Source: an uncultured Collinsella sp.
GTDB lineage: Bacteria; Actinomycetota; Coriobacteriia; Coriobacteriales; Coriobacteriaceae
Reading direction: 5' to 3'
Assembly (NCBI GenBank): GCA_958445895.1
Contig: CAUCTV010000001.1
Location: 1-64,000, forward strand
DNA: 64,000 bases
Part shown: positions 32,979-41,690 of the stretch, piece by piece
Position numbering within the stretch: the stretch's first letter is position 1
How the letters are laid out: each line of letters begins with the position of its first letter
Notes under the pieces: model-generated
Databases searched by the model: none
The model's input: the letters and a program-made list of their open reading frames with translations, nothing else
Told to the model about the DNA's origin: nothing
Position numbers and translations under genes: made by a program

Positions 32979-34196
32979 CTACAAAATGAGCATCGCGTCG
33001 CCAAAGCTGAAGAAGCGGTAGCGCTCTTCGATAGCAGCGGCGTAGGCATCCATGATCTGGTCGCGGGTGGCAAGCGCGCTTACGAGCATCATGAGCGTGG
33101 AGCGCGGCACGTGGAAGTTCGTGATCAGCGCGTCGACCACGTGATAGGTCGAGCCGGGCATGAGGTAGAGCTGCGTCGTAGCGTTCTCGCGCGCCACGAT
33201 GTCGCCGCGGCCGAGCGTATCGGCCCCATCCTCGCGGCCCTCAAAATAGCGCGCCGTCACGGCCGGATCGGACACCGGTGCCTCAGCGTCAAAGGCGCTC
33301 TCGAGCGAGCGCACCGCGGTGGTGCCGACGGCGATCACGCGGTGCCCCTCGGCCTTCGCCTTATGCACGGCGTCGACAACCTCCTGCGACACGTGGTAGC
33401 GCTCGGTGTGCATGACGTGCTGCGTGGGGTCGTCCTCCTCCACCAGACGGAAGGTATCAATACCCACCTCGAGCTCGACGGCGGCAAACTTCGCGCCCTT
33501 GGCCTCGATAGCGGCCATGAGCTCGGGGGTAAAGTGCAGACCCGCCGTAGGAGCGGCAGCCGAGTGCTCCTCCTTCATGGCGTAGACGGTCTGGTACTTC
33601 TCGGGATCGCCCTCGTAATCGGTAATGTAGGGCGGCAGCGGCACGTGACCGGCAGCATGAATGGCCTCGTCGAGCGTGCGCGGCTCGCCGGCGGCATTGC
33701 AGCCGGCCGGCTCAAAGCGCACCAGACGGCCTCCGCGGCTATCGGTGACAAAGTCGATGACCTCGGCCGTCAGCACCACGGGAGCCCCCTCGGGCGCATG
33801 GGCGCCACCGGCGCGATACTCAATCTGAGCACCGGGCTTCAGGCGCTTACCCGGCTTGACCAGGCACTCCCAAACATGGCCGAGCGGATCCACGTCCTCG
33901 CGGCGCTTGAGCAGCAGCGTCTCGACCACGCCGCCCGAGCCCGTCTTGCGACCGATCAGGCGGGCCGGCATCACACGCGTCTTGTTGATGACGAGCACAT
34001 CGCCCGGCTCGATATAGTCGATAATGTCGCGGAAGATGCGGTGCTCAACGGTACCGCCGTGCTCCAGCGGCTTCCCCGCCTGGGAGCCTTTGCGATCCAC
34101 CACCAGCAGGCGGCAGGAGTCGCGCGGCTCGGCAGGAGCCTGGGCAATCAGTTCCTCAGGAAGGTTGTAGTCAAAATCATCGGTACGCATAGACAC
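32979..34196 (-). CDS. queA: S-adenosylmethionine:tRNA ribosyltransferase-isomerase
   Basis: 405 residues with a GTG start at 34196 placed eight bases after AAGGAG; an ATG two codons later would be too far away. FDYNLPEELIAQAPAEPRDSCRLLV is the family start, followed by GDVLVINKTRVMPARL, YQTVYAMKEEHSAAAPTAGLHFT (AdoMet/substrate site) and TNFHVPRSTLMMLVSAL. It transfers the ribosyl part of AdoMet to preQ1 in tRNA, giving epoxyqueuosine, which QueH then reduces. queH lies 64 bases upstream on the same strand. Confidence 0.96.
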   Translation of the reverse strand: MSMRTDDFDYNLPEELIAQAPAEPRDSCRLLVVDRKGSQAGKPLEHGGTVEHRIFRDIIDYIEPGDVLVINKTRVMPARLIGRKTGSGGVVETLLLKRREDVDPLGHVWECLVKPGKRLKPGAQIEYRAGGAHAPEGAPVVLTAEVIDFVTDSRGGRLVRFEPAGCNAAGEPRTLDEAIHAAGHVPLPPYITDYEGDPEKYQTVYAMKEEHSAAAPTAGLHFTPELMAAIEAKGAKFAAVELEVGIDTFRLVEEDDPTQHVMHTERYHVSQEVVDAVHKAKAEGHRVIAVGTTAVRSLESAFDAEAPVSDPAVTARYFEGREDGADTLGRGDIVARENATTQLYLMPGSTYHVVDALITNFHVPRSTLMMLVSALATRDQIMDAYAAAIEERYRFFSFGDAMLIL

Positions 34197-34260
34197 GTCG
34201 GATACTCCTTATATAGCTAAAGTCCGCTCTACATCCTAGCAGGCTGACGTCCCAAACGAA

Positions 34261-34842
34261 CTACTTTTTGGCGGCTTTGCGCTCGTCGCGGATGCGGGCG
34301 CGATCCATGGCCGCCTCGACCGCCGAGAAACGGCAGCCGCAGTAATTCTGCCGATACATGCCCAGCTCACGCGAACGGCGCGTAGCCTCGGGATAATACG
34401 GGCGAAAATCGCGAATCACCGGGGTGAGACCGCGGGCGGCAGCCAGACGCTCCAAAACATCATTGCAGGTGTCGAACAGCTGATACGGCGAGACGGCGAG
34501 CGTCGTACCCACATATTCAAACCTGCGCTCCTGGGCAACGCGGCATGCCTCGGCCAAGCGCAAGGCATAGCACGAGCGACAGCGACGGGGCCGATCGGCA
34601 CCCAGCGGGGCCACGCCGGCCTCCCAGCGCTCGCGGTCCTCCCCCGCCTCGATGAGCTCGATGTCGCCATCGGCACACCACCGGCGCAGCTCGTCCAGAC
34701 GCCGCCGCCATTCATCGCGCGGTTGAATATTGGGATTGGTCCAGCAAATCGTGGGCTCAAACCCCTCCTCGCGCAGCAGGCGAACCGGCTCAAGCGAGCA
34801 TGGTGCACAGCACGCATGCAGCAACAACGACTTCATCGACAT
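34261..34842 (-). CDS. queH: Epoxyqueuosine reductase QueH
   Basis: 193 residues. The DUF208/QueH cysteine pattern is complete: LLHACCAPCS near the start, RCRSCYALRL in the middle and QNYCGCRFS near the end, supplying ligands for the iron-sulfur cluster and second metal. NPNIQPRDEWRRRL and TTLAVSPYQLFD are further family blocks. It performs the last step to queuosine and replaces the unrelated QueG. It directly precedes queA in transcription. A start two codons later (M3) is possible. Confidence 0.95.
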   Translation of the reverse strand: MSMKSLLLHACCAPCSLEPVRLLREEGFEPTICWTNPNIQPRDEWRRRLDELRRWCADGDIELIEAGEDRERWEAGVAPLGADRPRRCRSCYALRLAEACRVAQERRFEYVGTTLAVSPYQLFDTCNDVLERLAAARGLTPVIRDFRPYYPEATRRSRELGMYRQNYCGCRFSAVEAAMDRARIRDERKAAKK

Positions 34843-34903
34843 CCCCGTCCCAGAAAACTCACCCCGACATCATGGCAGCTAAAATAGCCCCGTCCCAAAA
34901 AGA

Positions 34904-35473
34904 CTACTTTGCGAAAAAGCGCACGCCAAAGGACGTATCCTCGCAGGCGACGATACGGCGGTCGCGCAGAATGGTCCGCACGTAATACCAATCACCCACA
35001 CAGCCCGACAAGTGCAGACCAGCCGCCAGGTAGCACAGCAGCGGATAGTCCGAGAACGCAAACCCCAGGGCAAACGCTGTCGTCACAACAACCGTCGGCG
35101 CCAGGCAAACCGCCATGTACCGCCGGCGCGAATACACAACGCCCTCGGCGCAGGCATAGATCATCGCCGTCTCGCGATTCGCCCCAAAGGTCACCTGCGC
35201 GCCCGCAGGCGCCAGCAGCTTAAAAAACACCGCATGCACCAGCTCGTGCACGGCAAACGATGCCATTGAGACCGCAGCCAAGCCGACTATCCAGCCCACG
35301 ACAGCCATCCAGCCGCCCGCCTCAGCCGCGTCCAAGTCCGCAGGCCCGCCCAACAGCATAAACACCGGCACCAGGCACACGGCAAACACTGCGATCACGG
35401 CCATCCCCCACACGAAGCAAGCGTGTAGAAAATCCTCGTCCTCAAACGCATGTATGTTGGAAATCTCATTCAT
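34904..35473 (-). CDS. DUF3267-family membrane metalloprotease-like protein
   Basis: 189 residues. Four or five hydrophobic helices. VHELVHAVFFKLL carries the HExxH zinc motif, and LHLSGCVGDWYYV near the end places the third ligand Asp, as in DUF3267 proteins. These resemble site-2 proteases and spore-cortex-related peptidases, but no substrate is known. The HELVH motif lies in a membrane helix (VSMASFAVHELVHAVF), as expected for intramembrane cleavage. Possible co-transcription with queH and queA. Confidence 0.75.
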   Translation of the reverse strand: MNEISNIHAFEDEDFLHACFVWGMAVIAVFAVCLVPVFMLLGGPADLDAAEAGGWMAVVGWIVGLAAVSMASFAVHELVHAVFFKLLAPAGAQVTFGANRETAMIYACAEGVVYSRRRYMAVCLAPTVVVTTAFALGFAFSDYPLLCYLAAGLHLSGCVGDWYYVRTILRDRRIVACEDTSFGVRFFAK

Positions 35474-35606
35474 AGCATCTTAGGATAGCGCCCCTGCCAC
35501 GCACCCGCCCGCATGTGCGATAATGTCGAACGATATGCACGAATTGACCACCGCGCCGCCGAACCCCGTGCCCGGCCGCGCTCTTACCTATATGCGAAGG
35601 AGTCCC

Positions 35607-37757
35607 ATGGCATCCAAATACTCCATGAACGACCGTCCCAGCTGGCCGCGCCGCGCCATCGTTACCGCCGGCGAGCCCTACGGCAACAAGGGTCTGCACT
35701 TTGGCCACGTCGGCGGCGTCTTTGTCCCGGCCGACTTCTTCGCCCGCTTCCTGCGCGACCGCCTGGGCCGCGAAAACGTCATCTTCACCTCGGGCACCGA
35801 CTGCTACGGTTCGCCCATCATGGAGAGCTACCGCAAGCTCAAGGAGAACGAGGGCTACGACAAGTCCATCGGCGAGTATGTCGAGTCCAATCACTCCCGC
35901 CAGGCCGCGACCCTCAACAACTACAACATCAGCTGCGACATCTACGGCGGCTCGGGTCTTGAGCCGGCTGCGCAGATTCACAACGAGGTAACCGCCGAGA
36001 TTATCGAGCGCCTGCACGAGCAGGGTACTATCTCAAAGCGCTCCACGCTGCAGTTCTACGACGCCAAGGCCGGCACGTTCCTCAACGGCCGCCAGGTGAT
36101 CGGCCGCTGCCCCATTCAGGGCTGCAAGTCCGAGAAAGCCTATGCCGACGAGTGCGACCTGGGTCACCAGTTTGAGCCCGAGGAGCTCATCGCGCCCAAG
36201 AGCCAGCTCACCGGCGAGGTGCCCGAGCTGCGCCCGGTCGACAACCTCTACTTCGACCTTCCGGCCTACCTCGACTTTATGAAGACCTACACCGCCAAGC
36301 TCGCCCAGAACCCGCAGGTTCGCTCCGTGGTCTCCAAAACCATGGAAGAGTGGCTGCTGCCGGCACAACTCTATATTCAGAACAAGTTCCGTGAGGCTTT
36401 CGACGCCGTCGAGGACCAGCTGCCCGAGCACACCGTGCTGGAGCCCGAGGGCAACAAGAGCAGCTTTACCGTCACCTTCCCCAGCTGGAAAGAGCGCGAC
36501 GACGCCCACGCGGTGCTCGCCAACGGCGGCGTGCGCTTCCGCAGCGGTAAGGCGCTCGTGCCCTTCCGCATCACCGGCAACATCGGCTGGGGCGTTCCGG
36601 TGCCCGAGGTCGACGGCGTTTCCGACGTCACCTGCTGGTGCTGGCCCGAGAGCCTGTGGGCGCCCATCAGCTACACCCGCACCGTACTCGCACGCGATGC
36701 CAAGGCCGCCGGCGTGACCGAGGGTGTCGCCGCCCAGGATGCCGCCCTCATGGGCGAGCCCGCCGCCGATTCCACGCAGGTCCCCGCGCCCGCCTACCAG
36801 CACAGCTCACTCGACTGGCGCGACTGGTGGTGCTCGGACGACGCACAGATCTACCAGTTCATCGGTCAGGACAACATCTACTTCTACTGCATCGCGCAGA
36901 CCGCCATGTGGGAGGCCCTGGGTTGGGACCTCACGCAGAGCACCGTCAGCGCCTGCTACCACCTGCTCTACATGGGCAAAAAGGCCAGCTCGTCCTCGCA
37001 GACGCCTCCCCCGCCGGCAGACGACCTGCTCAATCACTACACCTGCGAGCAGATGCGCGCGCATTGGCTGTCGCTCGGCCTGTCCGAGAAGCCGGTGAGC
37101 TTTAGCCCCAAGGCATACGACACCCGCGTGACCGGCAAGGACAAGGACGGCAACGAGGTGCGCGCCTGCGACGACAAGCGCGTCATCGACCCCGCCCTTA
37201 AGGAGAGCGCCCTTTTGACCGGCGTGTTCAACCGCTTAGCCCGCAGCTGCTTCTACGGCGTCGCCGTCAAGGAGGGCGACGAGAGTCCCTATCGCAACGG
37301 CTGCATCCCCGCCGGTGCCGCTTCTGACACCGTGGTCGAAGCCGCCGAGCAGGCTGCCCTTGCCTTTGAGCAGGCCATGTACAAGTTCGAGACGCACCGC
37401 GCGCTCGCCGTGTGCGACGACTACCTGCGTGCCGCCAACAAGCGCTGGAGCGATGCCTCCAAGGCCGCCAACAAGCTCGAGGGCGAGCCGGCCAATGCCG
37501 CAATGACGCAGGCCCTCGTCGACGCCTTTACCGAGCTGCGCGTGGCGACGGTGCTCATGCACGGCATCGTCCCTGCCGGCTGCGAGCTCATCTGCGAGTA
37601 CTTCGACGTCGATCCGGTCGCCTTCTTTAGCTGGGATAACATCTTCGCCTCCACGGACGAGTTTGTGGAGAGCCTGGGCGAGAAGCCTGGCGAGCACCGC
37701 GTGAAGCCGCTGCCCCCGCGCTTCGACTTCTTCAGCAAGCACGAGAGCCAGTACTAA
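35607..37757 (+). CDS. Methionyl-tRNA synthetase-like class I ligase
   Basis: 716 residues from the ATG at 35607 (AAGGAG before it). HFGH (31-34) stands for the HIGH motif; GRCPIQGCKSEKAYADECDLGH resembles the zinc knuckle of MetRS, followed by LRPVDNLYFDLPAY and WGVPVPE. The KMSKS loop is degenerate: K459-A-S-S-S, followed by the unusual run QTPPPPADD. FIGQDNIYFYCIAQTAMWEALG matches the MetRS catalytic core. No C-terminal EMAP domain is present. It may be the organism's MetRS in a diverged form or a second, specialised enzyme; this cannot be decided without the rest of the genome. Confidence 0.75.
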   Translation: MASKYSMNDRPSWPRRAIVTAGEPYGNKGLHFGHVGGVFVPADFFARFLRDRLGRENVIFTSGTDCYGSPIMESYRKLKENEGYDKSIGEYVESNHSRQAATLNNYNISCDIYGGSGLEPAAQIHNEVTAEIIERLHEQGTISKRSTLQFYDAKAGTFLNGRQVIGRCPIQGCKSEKAYADECDLGHQFEPEELIAPKSQLTGEVPELRPVDNLYFDLPAYLDFMKTYTAKLAQNPQVRSVVSKTMEEWLLPAQLYIQNKFREAFDAVEDQLPEHTVLEPEGNKSSFTVTFPSWKERDDAHAVLANGGVRFRSGKALVPFRITGNIGWGVPVPEVDGVSDVTCWCWPESLWAPISYTRTVLARDAKAAGVTEGVAAQDAALMGEPAADSTQVPAPAYQHSSLDWRDWWCSDDAQIYQFIGQDNIYFYCIAQTAMWEALGWDLTQSTVSACYHLLYMGKKASSSSQTPPPPADDLLNHYTCEQMRAHWLSLGLSEKPVSFSPKAYDTRVTGKDKDGNEVRACDDKRVIDPALKESALLTGVFNRLARSCFYGVAVKEGDESPYRNGCIPAGAASDTVVEAAEQAALAFEQAMYKFETHRALAVCDDYLRAANKRWSDASKAANKLEGEPANAAMTQALVDAFTELRVATVLMHGIVPAGCELICEYFDVDPVAFFSWDNIFASTDEFVESLGEKPGEHRVKPLPPRFDFFSKHESQY

Positions 37758-37816
37758 AGCACGCCAGCAGCAGCGTACCCGGAAAGTAGTCAATTTGGAA
37801 TGGGAAGGAAAGACGG

Positions 37817-38920
37817 ATGTCCAAGCCGCGTCGTCGTAGGCAGAAAAAGCAGGTCAAGGCCGAGCTCAAGCTCAGGCAGTTTGCCGCCACCGAGCTTTCC
37901 GACCAGCTTGCCGCCCTTCCTTGCGCCGCCGACCTGCCGCGCTTTATGGTCGACACGGTCGCCGGCGCCTATGCGCCCGCCGATGCCGAGCTCATGATCG
38001 AGGGCTTCGGCGCCGCGGCCACACGCCCGGTCACGCTGCGCGCCAACACGCTCAAGGCAACCGCCGAGGACATCGCTGCGGCGCTCGATGCCGCCGGCAT
38101 CGCTCACAACCCCGTCACCTGGTACCCAGACGCCTTCATCCTGCCCGAGGCCCAGGTTTCCGATCTGTGGGATCTCGACATCTACCGCGACGGCAAGATC
38201 TACCTGCAGAGCCTGTCGTCCATGATGCCGCCGCTGGTCCTGGGCGCTCAGGTAGGCGAGGACATCCTGGACATGTGCGCGGCCCCCGGTGGCAAGACGA
38301 CGCAGATCGCCGCCCTCACGCAGGGACAGGCGCACCTTACCGCCTGCGAGATGAGCATTCCCCGCGCCGAGAAGCTCGAAGCCAACCTCCACCGCCAAGG
38401 CGCAAAAAACGTGCCCGTCATGCGCATCGACGCACGCGAGCTCGACGAGTTCTTCCGCTTTGACCGCATCCTGCTCGACGCTCCCTGCACCGGCACGGGC
38501 ACCGTCATCAGCGGCAACGAGAAAAGCCTGCGCGGCCTGACCGAGCAGTTGCTGAGCAAGTGTGCCCGCTCGCAGCGAGCACTTCTGGACCGCGCCATGG
38601 GAGCCCTCAAACCGGGCGGCACGCTCGTCTATTCGACTTGTTCGATCTTGCCGCAGGAAAACGAGGACGCCCTGCAAGAGGCCCTCGACAAGCATATGGA
38701 CTGCGAGCTCATCCCCCTCGACGGCACGCCAAACGAAAGTGAGGCACGCCGCGCCCAGGAAGCTGGCGAGGAGCCGCACATCGAGTCCAACGCCCTGACC
38801 GAGGCCATTGCCGCGGGTCAGGTATCGGCCATCGCCAACGGCCTGCCCGGCACGCTCACCATTCCGTCCAGCCGCGAATTTGAGGGCTTCTACATTGCCC
38901 TGATCCGAAAACGCAGCTAG
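37817..38920 (+). CDS. NOL1/NOP2/Sun-family RNA cytosine-5 methyltransferase
   Basis: 367 residues. After a Lys/Arg-rich start, an N-terminal RNA-binding part (RPVTLRANTLKATAEDI) precedes the methyltransferase fold. DMCAAPGGKTTQIA binds AdoMet, FDRILLDAPCTGTGT contains motif IV with its Cys, and YSTCSILPQENE contains motif VI, including the nucleophilic Cys. This is the RsmF/RsmB/YebU type that makes m5C in rRNA or tRNA; the target base is uncertain. The chain ends at REFEGFYIALIRKR without a PUA domain. It follows the MetRS-like gene by 59 bases. Confidence 0.88.
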   Translation: MSKPRRRRQKKQVKAELKLRQFAATELSDQLAALPCAADLPRFMVDTVAGAYAPADAELMIEGFGAAATRPVTLRANTLKATAEDIAAALDAAGIAHNPVTWYPDAFILPEAQVSDLWDLDIYRDGKIYLQSLSSMMPPLVLGAQVGEDILDMCAAPGGKTTQIAALTQGQAHLTACEMSIPRAEKLEANLHRQGAKNVPVMRIDARELDEFFRFDRILLDAPCTGTGTVISGNEKSLRGLTEQLLSKCARSQRALLDRAMGALKPGGTLVYSTCSILPQENEDALQEALDKHMDCELIPLDGTPNESEARRAQEAGEEPHIESNALTEAIAAGQVSAIANGLPGTLTIPSSREFEGFYIALIRKRS

Positions 38921-38944
38921 CGCACGGATCCAAAACTCAACAAG

Positions 38945-39115
38945 CTATCTCCGTGCGCGTTTGCCCTGCTGGTCGCGATGCTGTTTAAGCATCGCGCGCT
39001 CCTTGCGTTCGGCCCTTTTGCCCTTAATGGCCGTGACCACAAAGTAGATGACCGCGGCGGCAACGATTGCGCCCACACACAGGCCAATCGAGCCAAACAT
39101 TGCTGTCAATTCCAT
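38945..39115 (-). CDS. Small membrane protein, 56 residues
   Basis: ATG at 39115, stop TAG at 38945-38947, with GAGAGGTGA as a good ribosome binding site. One membrane helix (GSIGLCVGAIVAAAVIYFVV) is followed by a strongly basic tail (KGKRAERKERAML, then QGKRARR), giving an N-out/C-in topology. It is too short to assign to a family. The rest of the 38921-39306 gap shows no other gene. Confidence 0.65.
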   Translation of the reverse strand: MELTAMFGSIGLCVGAIVAAAVIYFVVTAIKGKRAERKERAMLKQHRDQQGKRARR

Positions 39116-39306
39116 ACCGCGTCACCTCTCTTTTAAACGGGACATTCAAGATAGCACCTCAATACCCGCCACCACAGCTCCTTCACGTTCGCCGGCCCTT
39201 CGGTCTAACGGATGGCGCGGCGGGGAAAAATCAACTCGTCAAACGATTTAGCATTCGCAATTCCGGCTGCATCGCGCCGGCCGTCATCACATAGAATCGA
39301 GCTTCC

Positions 39307-40398
39307 ATGGATACCCTCAACGATCTAAATGAGCGCGTCGACGCCTTCGTCGGCACCAGCTCCTTCGACACGCCTGCCGCGGCAAACGACCAAGCCCCCA
39401 TCGATGTGCCCGCCGAGGTTCACGAGGACATCGTCGCCTCGGTCGATTTCTCCGAGGTCGAGCTCGCAGACGAGTTCACCGAACCCCAGGTAGCCGTGAC
39501 CCCCAACGGACTGCTTCCCATGGAGCCGCTGCCCATCGACGGGCGCCTGCGCAAGGCGGCCCTTCGCATGCCTGACGAGATTGAGGAAGCCAGCGGCTTC
39601 ACGCTCTTCGGCCGTCGTATCAAATCGCTCATCTACACCACCGACGTCGCGGTCATCCGCAACTCCAACGCCGATGCCGTCTTTGCCGTTTACCCCTTCA
39701 CGCCGCAGCCCGCCATTACGCAGGCGCTGCTGACCGTCGCCGAGTGCCCGGTCTTCGTAGGCGTGGGCGGTGGCACCACCACCGGCAAGCGCTCCGTTCA
39801 GATGGCAGCCGTCTCCGAGATGCAGGGCGCGGCGGGCTGTGTGGTCAACTCCCCCGCCACCGCCGAAATGGTCGAGCACATCACTAACATTGCCGACATC
39901 CCCGTCATCGGTACGGTCGTTCGCTGCGACGACGATGCCCACGCCAAGGTGCGCGCTGGAGCCAAGATTCTCAACATCGCCGCCGGCAAGAACACGCCCC
40001 AGGTCCTACGCGAGCTGCGCAAGCACTATCCCAACCTGCCGCTCATCGCGCCGGGCGGCAAGACGCCCGAGAGCATCCGTGAAACCATCGCCGCCGGCGC
40101 CAACGCCATCATCTGGACGCCGCCTTCGGCCCAGCAGCTACAGACCGACATGATGCAGCGTTATCGCAAGATGAAGGAAGACGCCACACCTGTCATCTCG
40201 CACGACGATGTGCCCATTATCGACCAGGTCTCCGCCGCCGAGGTCAGCCAGGTCGAGAACATGAATCCCGACGTGCCGATTCCCGACGAAGTCATCGAGC
40301 GCGTCGCTTCGATCCACGAGCGCGTCGAGGAGCATCGCGCCAACCGCGGCCTCAAGCCGTCACTGCACGGCTTCTTCTTCCGCGGAAAGAAACGCTAA
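39307..40398 (+). CDS. KDPG-aldolase-like TIM-barrel protein of unknown function
   Basis: 363 residues. The first ~75 are acidic and low-complexity. From RRIKSLIYTTDVAVIRNSNADAVFAVYPFTPQP onward the sequence alternates strands and helices with glycine turns: PVFVGVGGGTTTGKRSVQMA, GCVVNSPATAEMVEHI, IPVIGTVV and PLIAPGGKTPESIRETIAAGANAIIWTPPS. The last blocks resemble the phosphate-binding end of KDPG aldolase/PRA-isomerase barrels. Similar proteins in clostridia are vaguely named hydrolase. The C-terminal ~70 residues are a charged tail. A strong terminator follows. Confidence 0.65.
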   Translation: MDTLNDLNERVDAFVGTSSFDTPAAANDQAPIDVPAEVHEDIVASVDFSEVELADEFTEPQVAVTPNGLLPMEPLPIDGRLRKAALRMPDEIEEASGFTLFGRRIKSLIYTTDVAVIRNSNADAVFAVYPFTPQPAITQALLTVAECPVFVGVGGGTTTGKRSVQMAAVSEMQGAAGCVVNSPATAEMVEHITNIADIPVIGTVVRCDDDAHAKVRAGAKILNIAAGKNTPQVLRELRKHYPNLPLIAPGGKTPESIRETIAAGANAIIWTPPSAQQLQTDMMQRYRKMKEDATPVISHDDVPIIDQVSAAEVSQVENMNPDVPIPDEVIERVASIHERVEEHRANRGLKPSLHGFFFRGKKR

Positions 40399-40407
40399 CC
40401 CCAACAG

Positions 40408-40450
40408 CAAGGCCCGCCCCACAAACGTGAGGCGGGCCGTTTTCGTTTGA
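40408..40450 (+). terminator. Terminator after the TIM-barrel gene
   Basis: GGCCCGCC...GGCGGGCC stem followed by GTTTTCGTTT, 12 bases after the stop codon. Confidence 0.88.
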
Positions 40451-40479
40451 GCAATCATGCAGCGATGTGATGGGGCAAA

Positions 40480-41370
40480 TTAATCCACGCGTTTGTCGCC
40501 CATAAAGAAGAGCGCCACCGTGCCAGGTCCGGTATGCGAGCCAATCAGAGTACCGATGTTATTGATCTCAATCTTGCCTTTAAGCTGCGGAATCTGTTCC
40601 TCGATCAGCGCCGCAACTGCCTCGGCATCCTCGCGGCACGCCGAGTGCGACATGACGCACTTACCCGAATAATCCGCACCGTCCTGCACGTGTGCCATCA
40701 TGGTCTTAGCCATCTCGGAAATCGCGCGCTTCTTAGTGCGAATCTTCTCACGTGGCGACAGCCCACCTTCGCAATCGACCGTCATAAGCGGGCAAATCTT
40801 AAGCGCCGTGCCGATGATCGCGCTCGCAGCCGAAATGCGACCGCCGCGCAGGTAGCTCGACAGATCGGTCGAGAAGAACCAGTGGTGCAGGTTGAGCTTG
40901 TGCTCCTCGATCCAGGCAGCCGTCTCGTCGAGTGAAGCCCCGCTATCGCGCACGTCGGCGGCACATTCCGCCAGCAGGCCAAAGCCCGAAGACGCCGCCA
41001 GCGAATCGATGACGCGCACCTTGCCGCCCTGGGGATAGCGATCCGCGAGCATCTGCGCCGCAACGCAAGCCGAGCCATACGTACCCGAAATACCCGACGA
41101 CAACGTCAGGTGCAGCACGTCTTTACCCTCGGCAACAAGCGGCTCCCAAAACTCCTCGTACTCACCCACGCTCACCTGAGACGTCTTGGGCATGGCGCCT
41201 GCGGCAATCTGGGCAAAAAACTCGTCCGGCGTAATCGACTGATACAGATCGTCCGTATAGACAACATCGTCGATCTCGTAATGAAAACACACGACAGGGA
41301 TATTGCGCGATTCAAAGAACTCCCGAGTTCGATCGGCGGCGGATTCACAGGTCAGGACAAAATCACTCAT
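40480..41370 (-). CDS. DegV-family fatty-acid-binding protein
   Basis: 296 residues from the ATG at 41370, after AAGGAG. FVLTCESAADRTREFFESRNIPVVCFHYEID is a DegV start with the T-D-S-T motif changed to TCESA. PKTSQVSVGEYEEF, LTLSSGISGTYGSA and SYLRGGRISAASAIIG are conserved DegV blocks that line the fatty-acid pocket. It probably delivers an acyl chain to the FakA kinase. It differs clearly from the DegV at 25535-26395, suggesting a different acyl preference. Confidence 0.88.
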   Translation of the reverse strand: MSDFVLTCESAADRTREFFESRNIPVVCFHYEIDDVVYTDDLYQSITPDEFFAQIAAGAMPKTSQVSVGEYEEFWEPLVAEGKDVLHLTLSSGISGTYGSACVAAQMLADRYPQGGKVRVIDSLAASSGFGLLAECAADVRDSGASLDETAAWIEEHKLNLHHWFFSTDLSSYLRGGRISAASAIIGTALKICPLMTVDCEGGLSPREKIRTKKRAISEMAKTMMAHVQDGADYSGKCVMSHSACREDAEAVAALIEEQIPQLKGKIEINNIGTLIGSHTGPGTVALFFMGDKRVD

Positions 41371-41690
41371 ATGAGGCTCCTTACTCATTGCTGCGCAAAT
41401 TATCGCACAGTGAGCCTACATACGGTACATATGTCCACTATTTACCAAATCGAACCAAAAATAGCGAACATCTTTACCACCATCGTTTCCACCGACCCCA
41501 CGCATAAATATCTGAGAAAACACCCTCTATCGTCTCCACTCAACCGCCATATCTACCTCCACTAAATCGATTTACCAAACCGTTCGGCTAACAATTCGGC
41601 CGCCCATCCCCAATCGAAACAAAAGCGGCGCATACTGATAAACGTTTTACGCTGTTTATCAGTTTTACCAGCCCTATCGGAAGGTGTTTC
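41371..41690. other. Divergent promoter region between degV and fbp
   Basis: About 320 bases, AT-richer than the genes. It holds the palindrome at 41634-41663 just before fbp. No ORF or known RNA was seen elsewhere. Confidence 0.5.
41634..41663 (+). promoter_or_regulatory. Inverted repeat in the fbp leader
   Basis: ACTGATAAAC and GTTTATCAGT are perfect 10-bp arms around a 10-base loop, followed by TTTTACC, 28 bases before the fbp start. It could be an operator or an attenuator. Confidence 0.45.
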
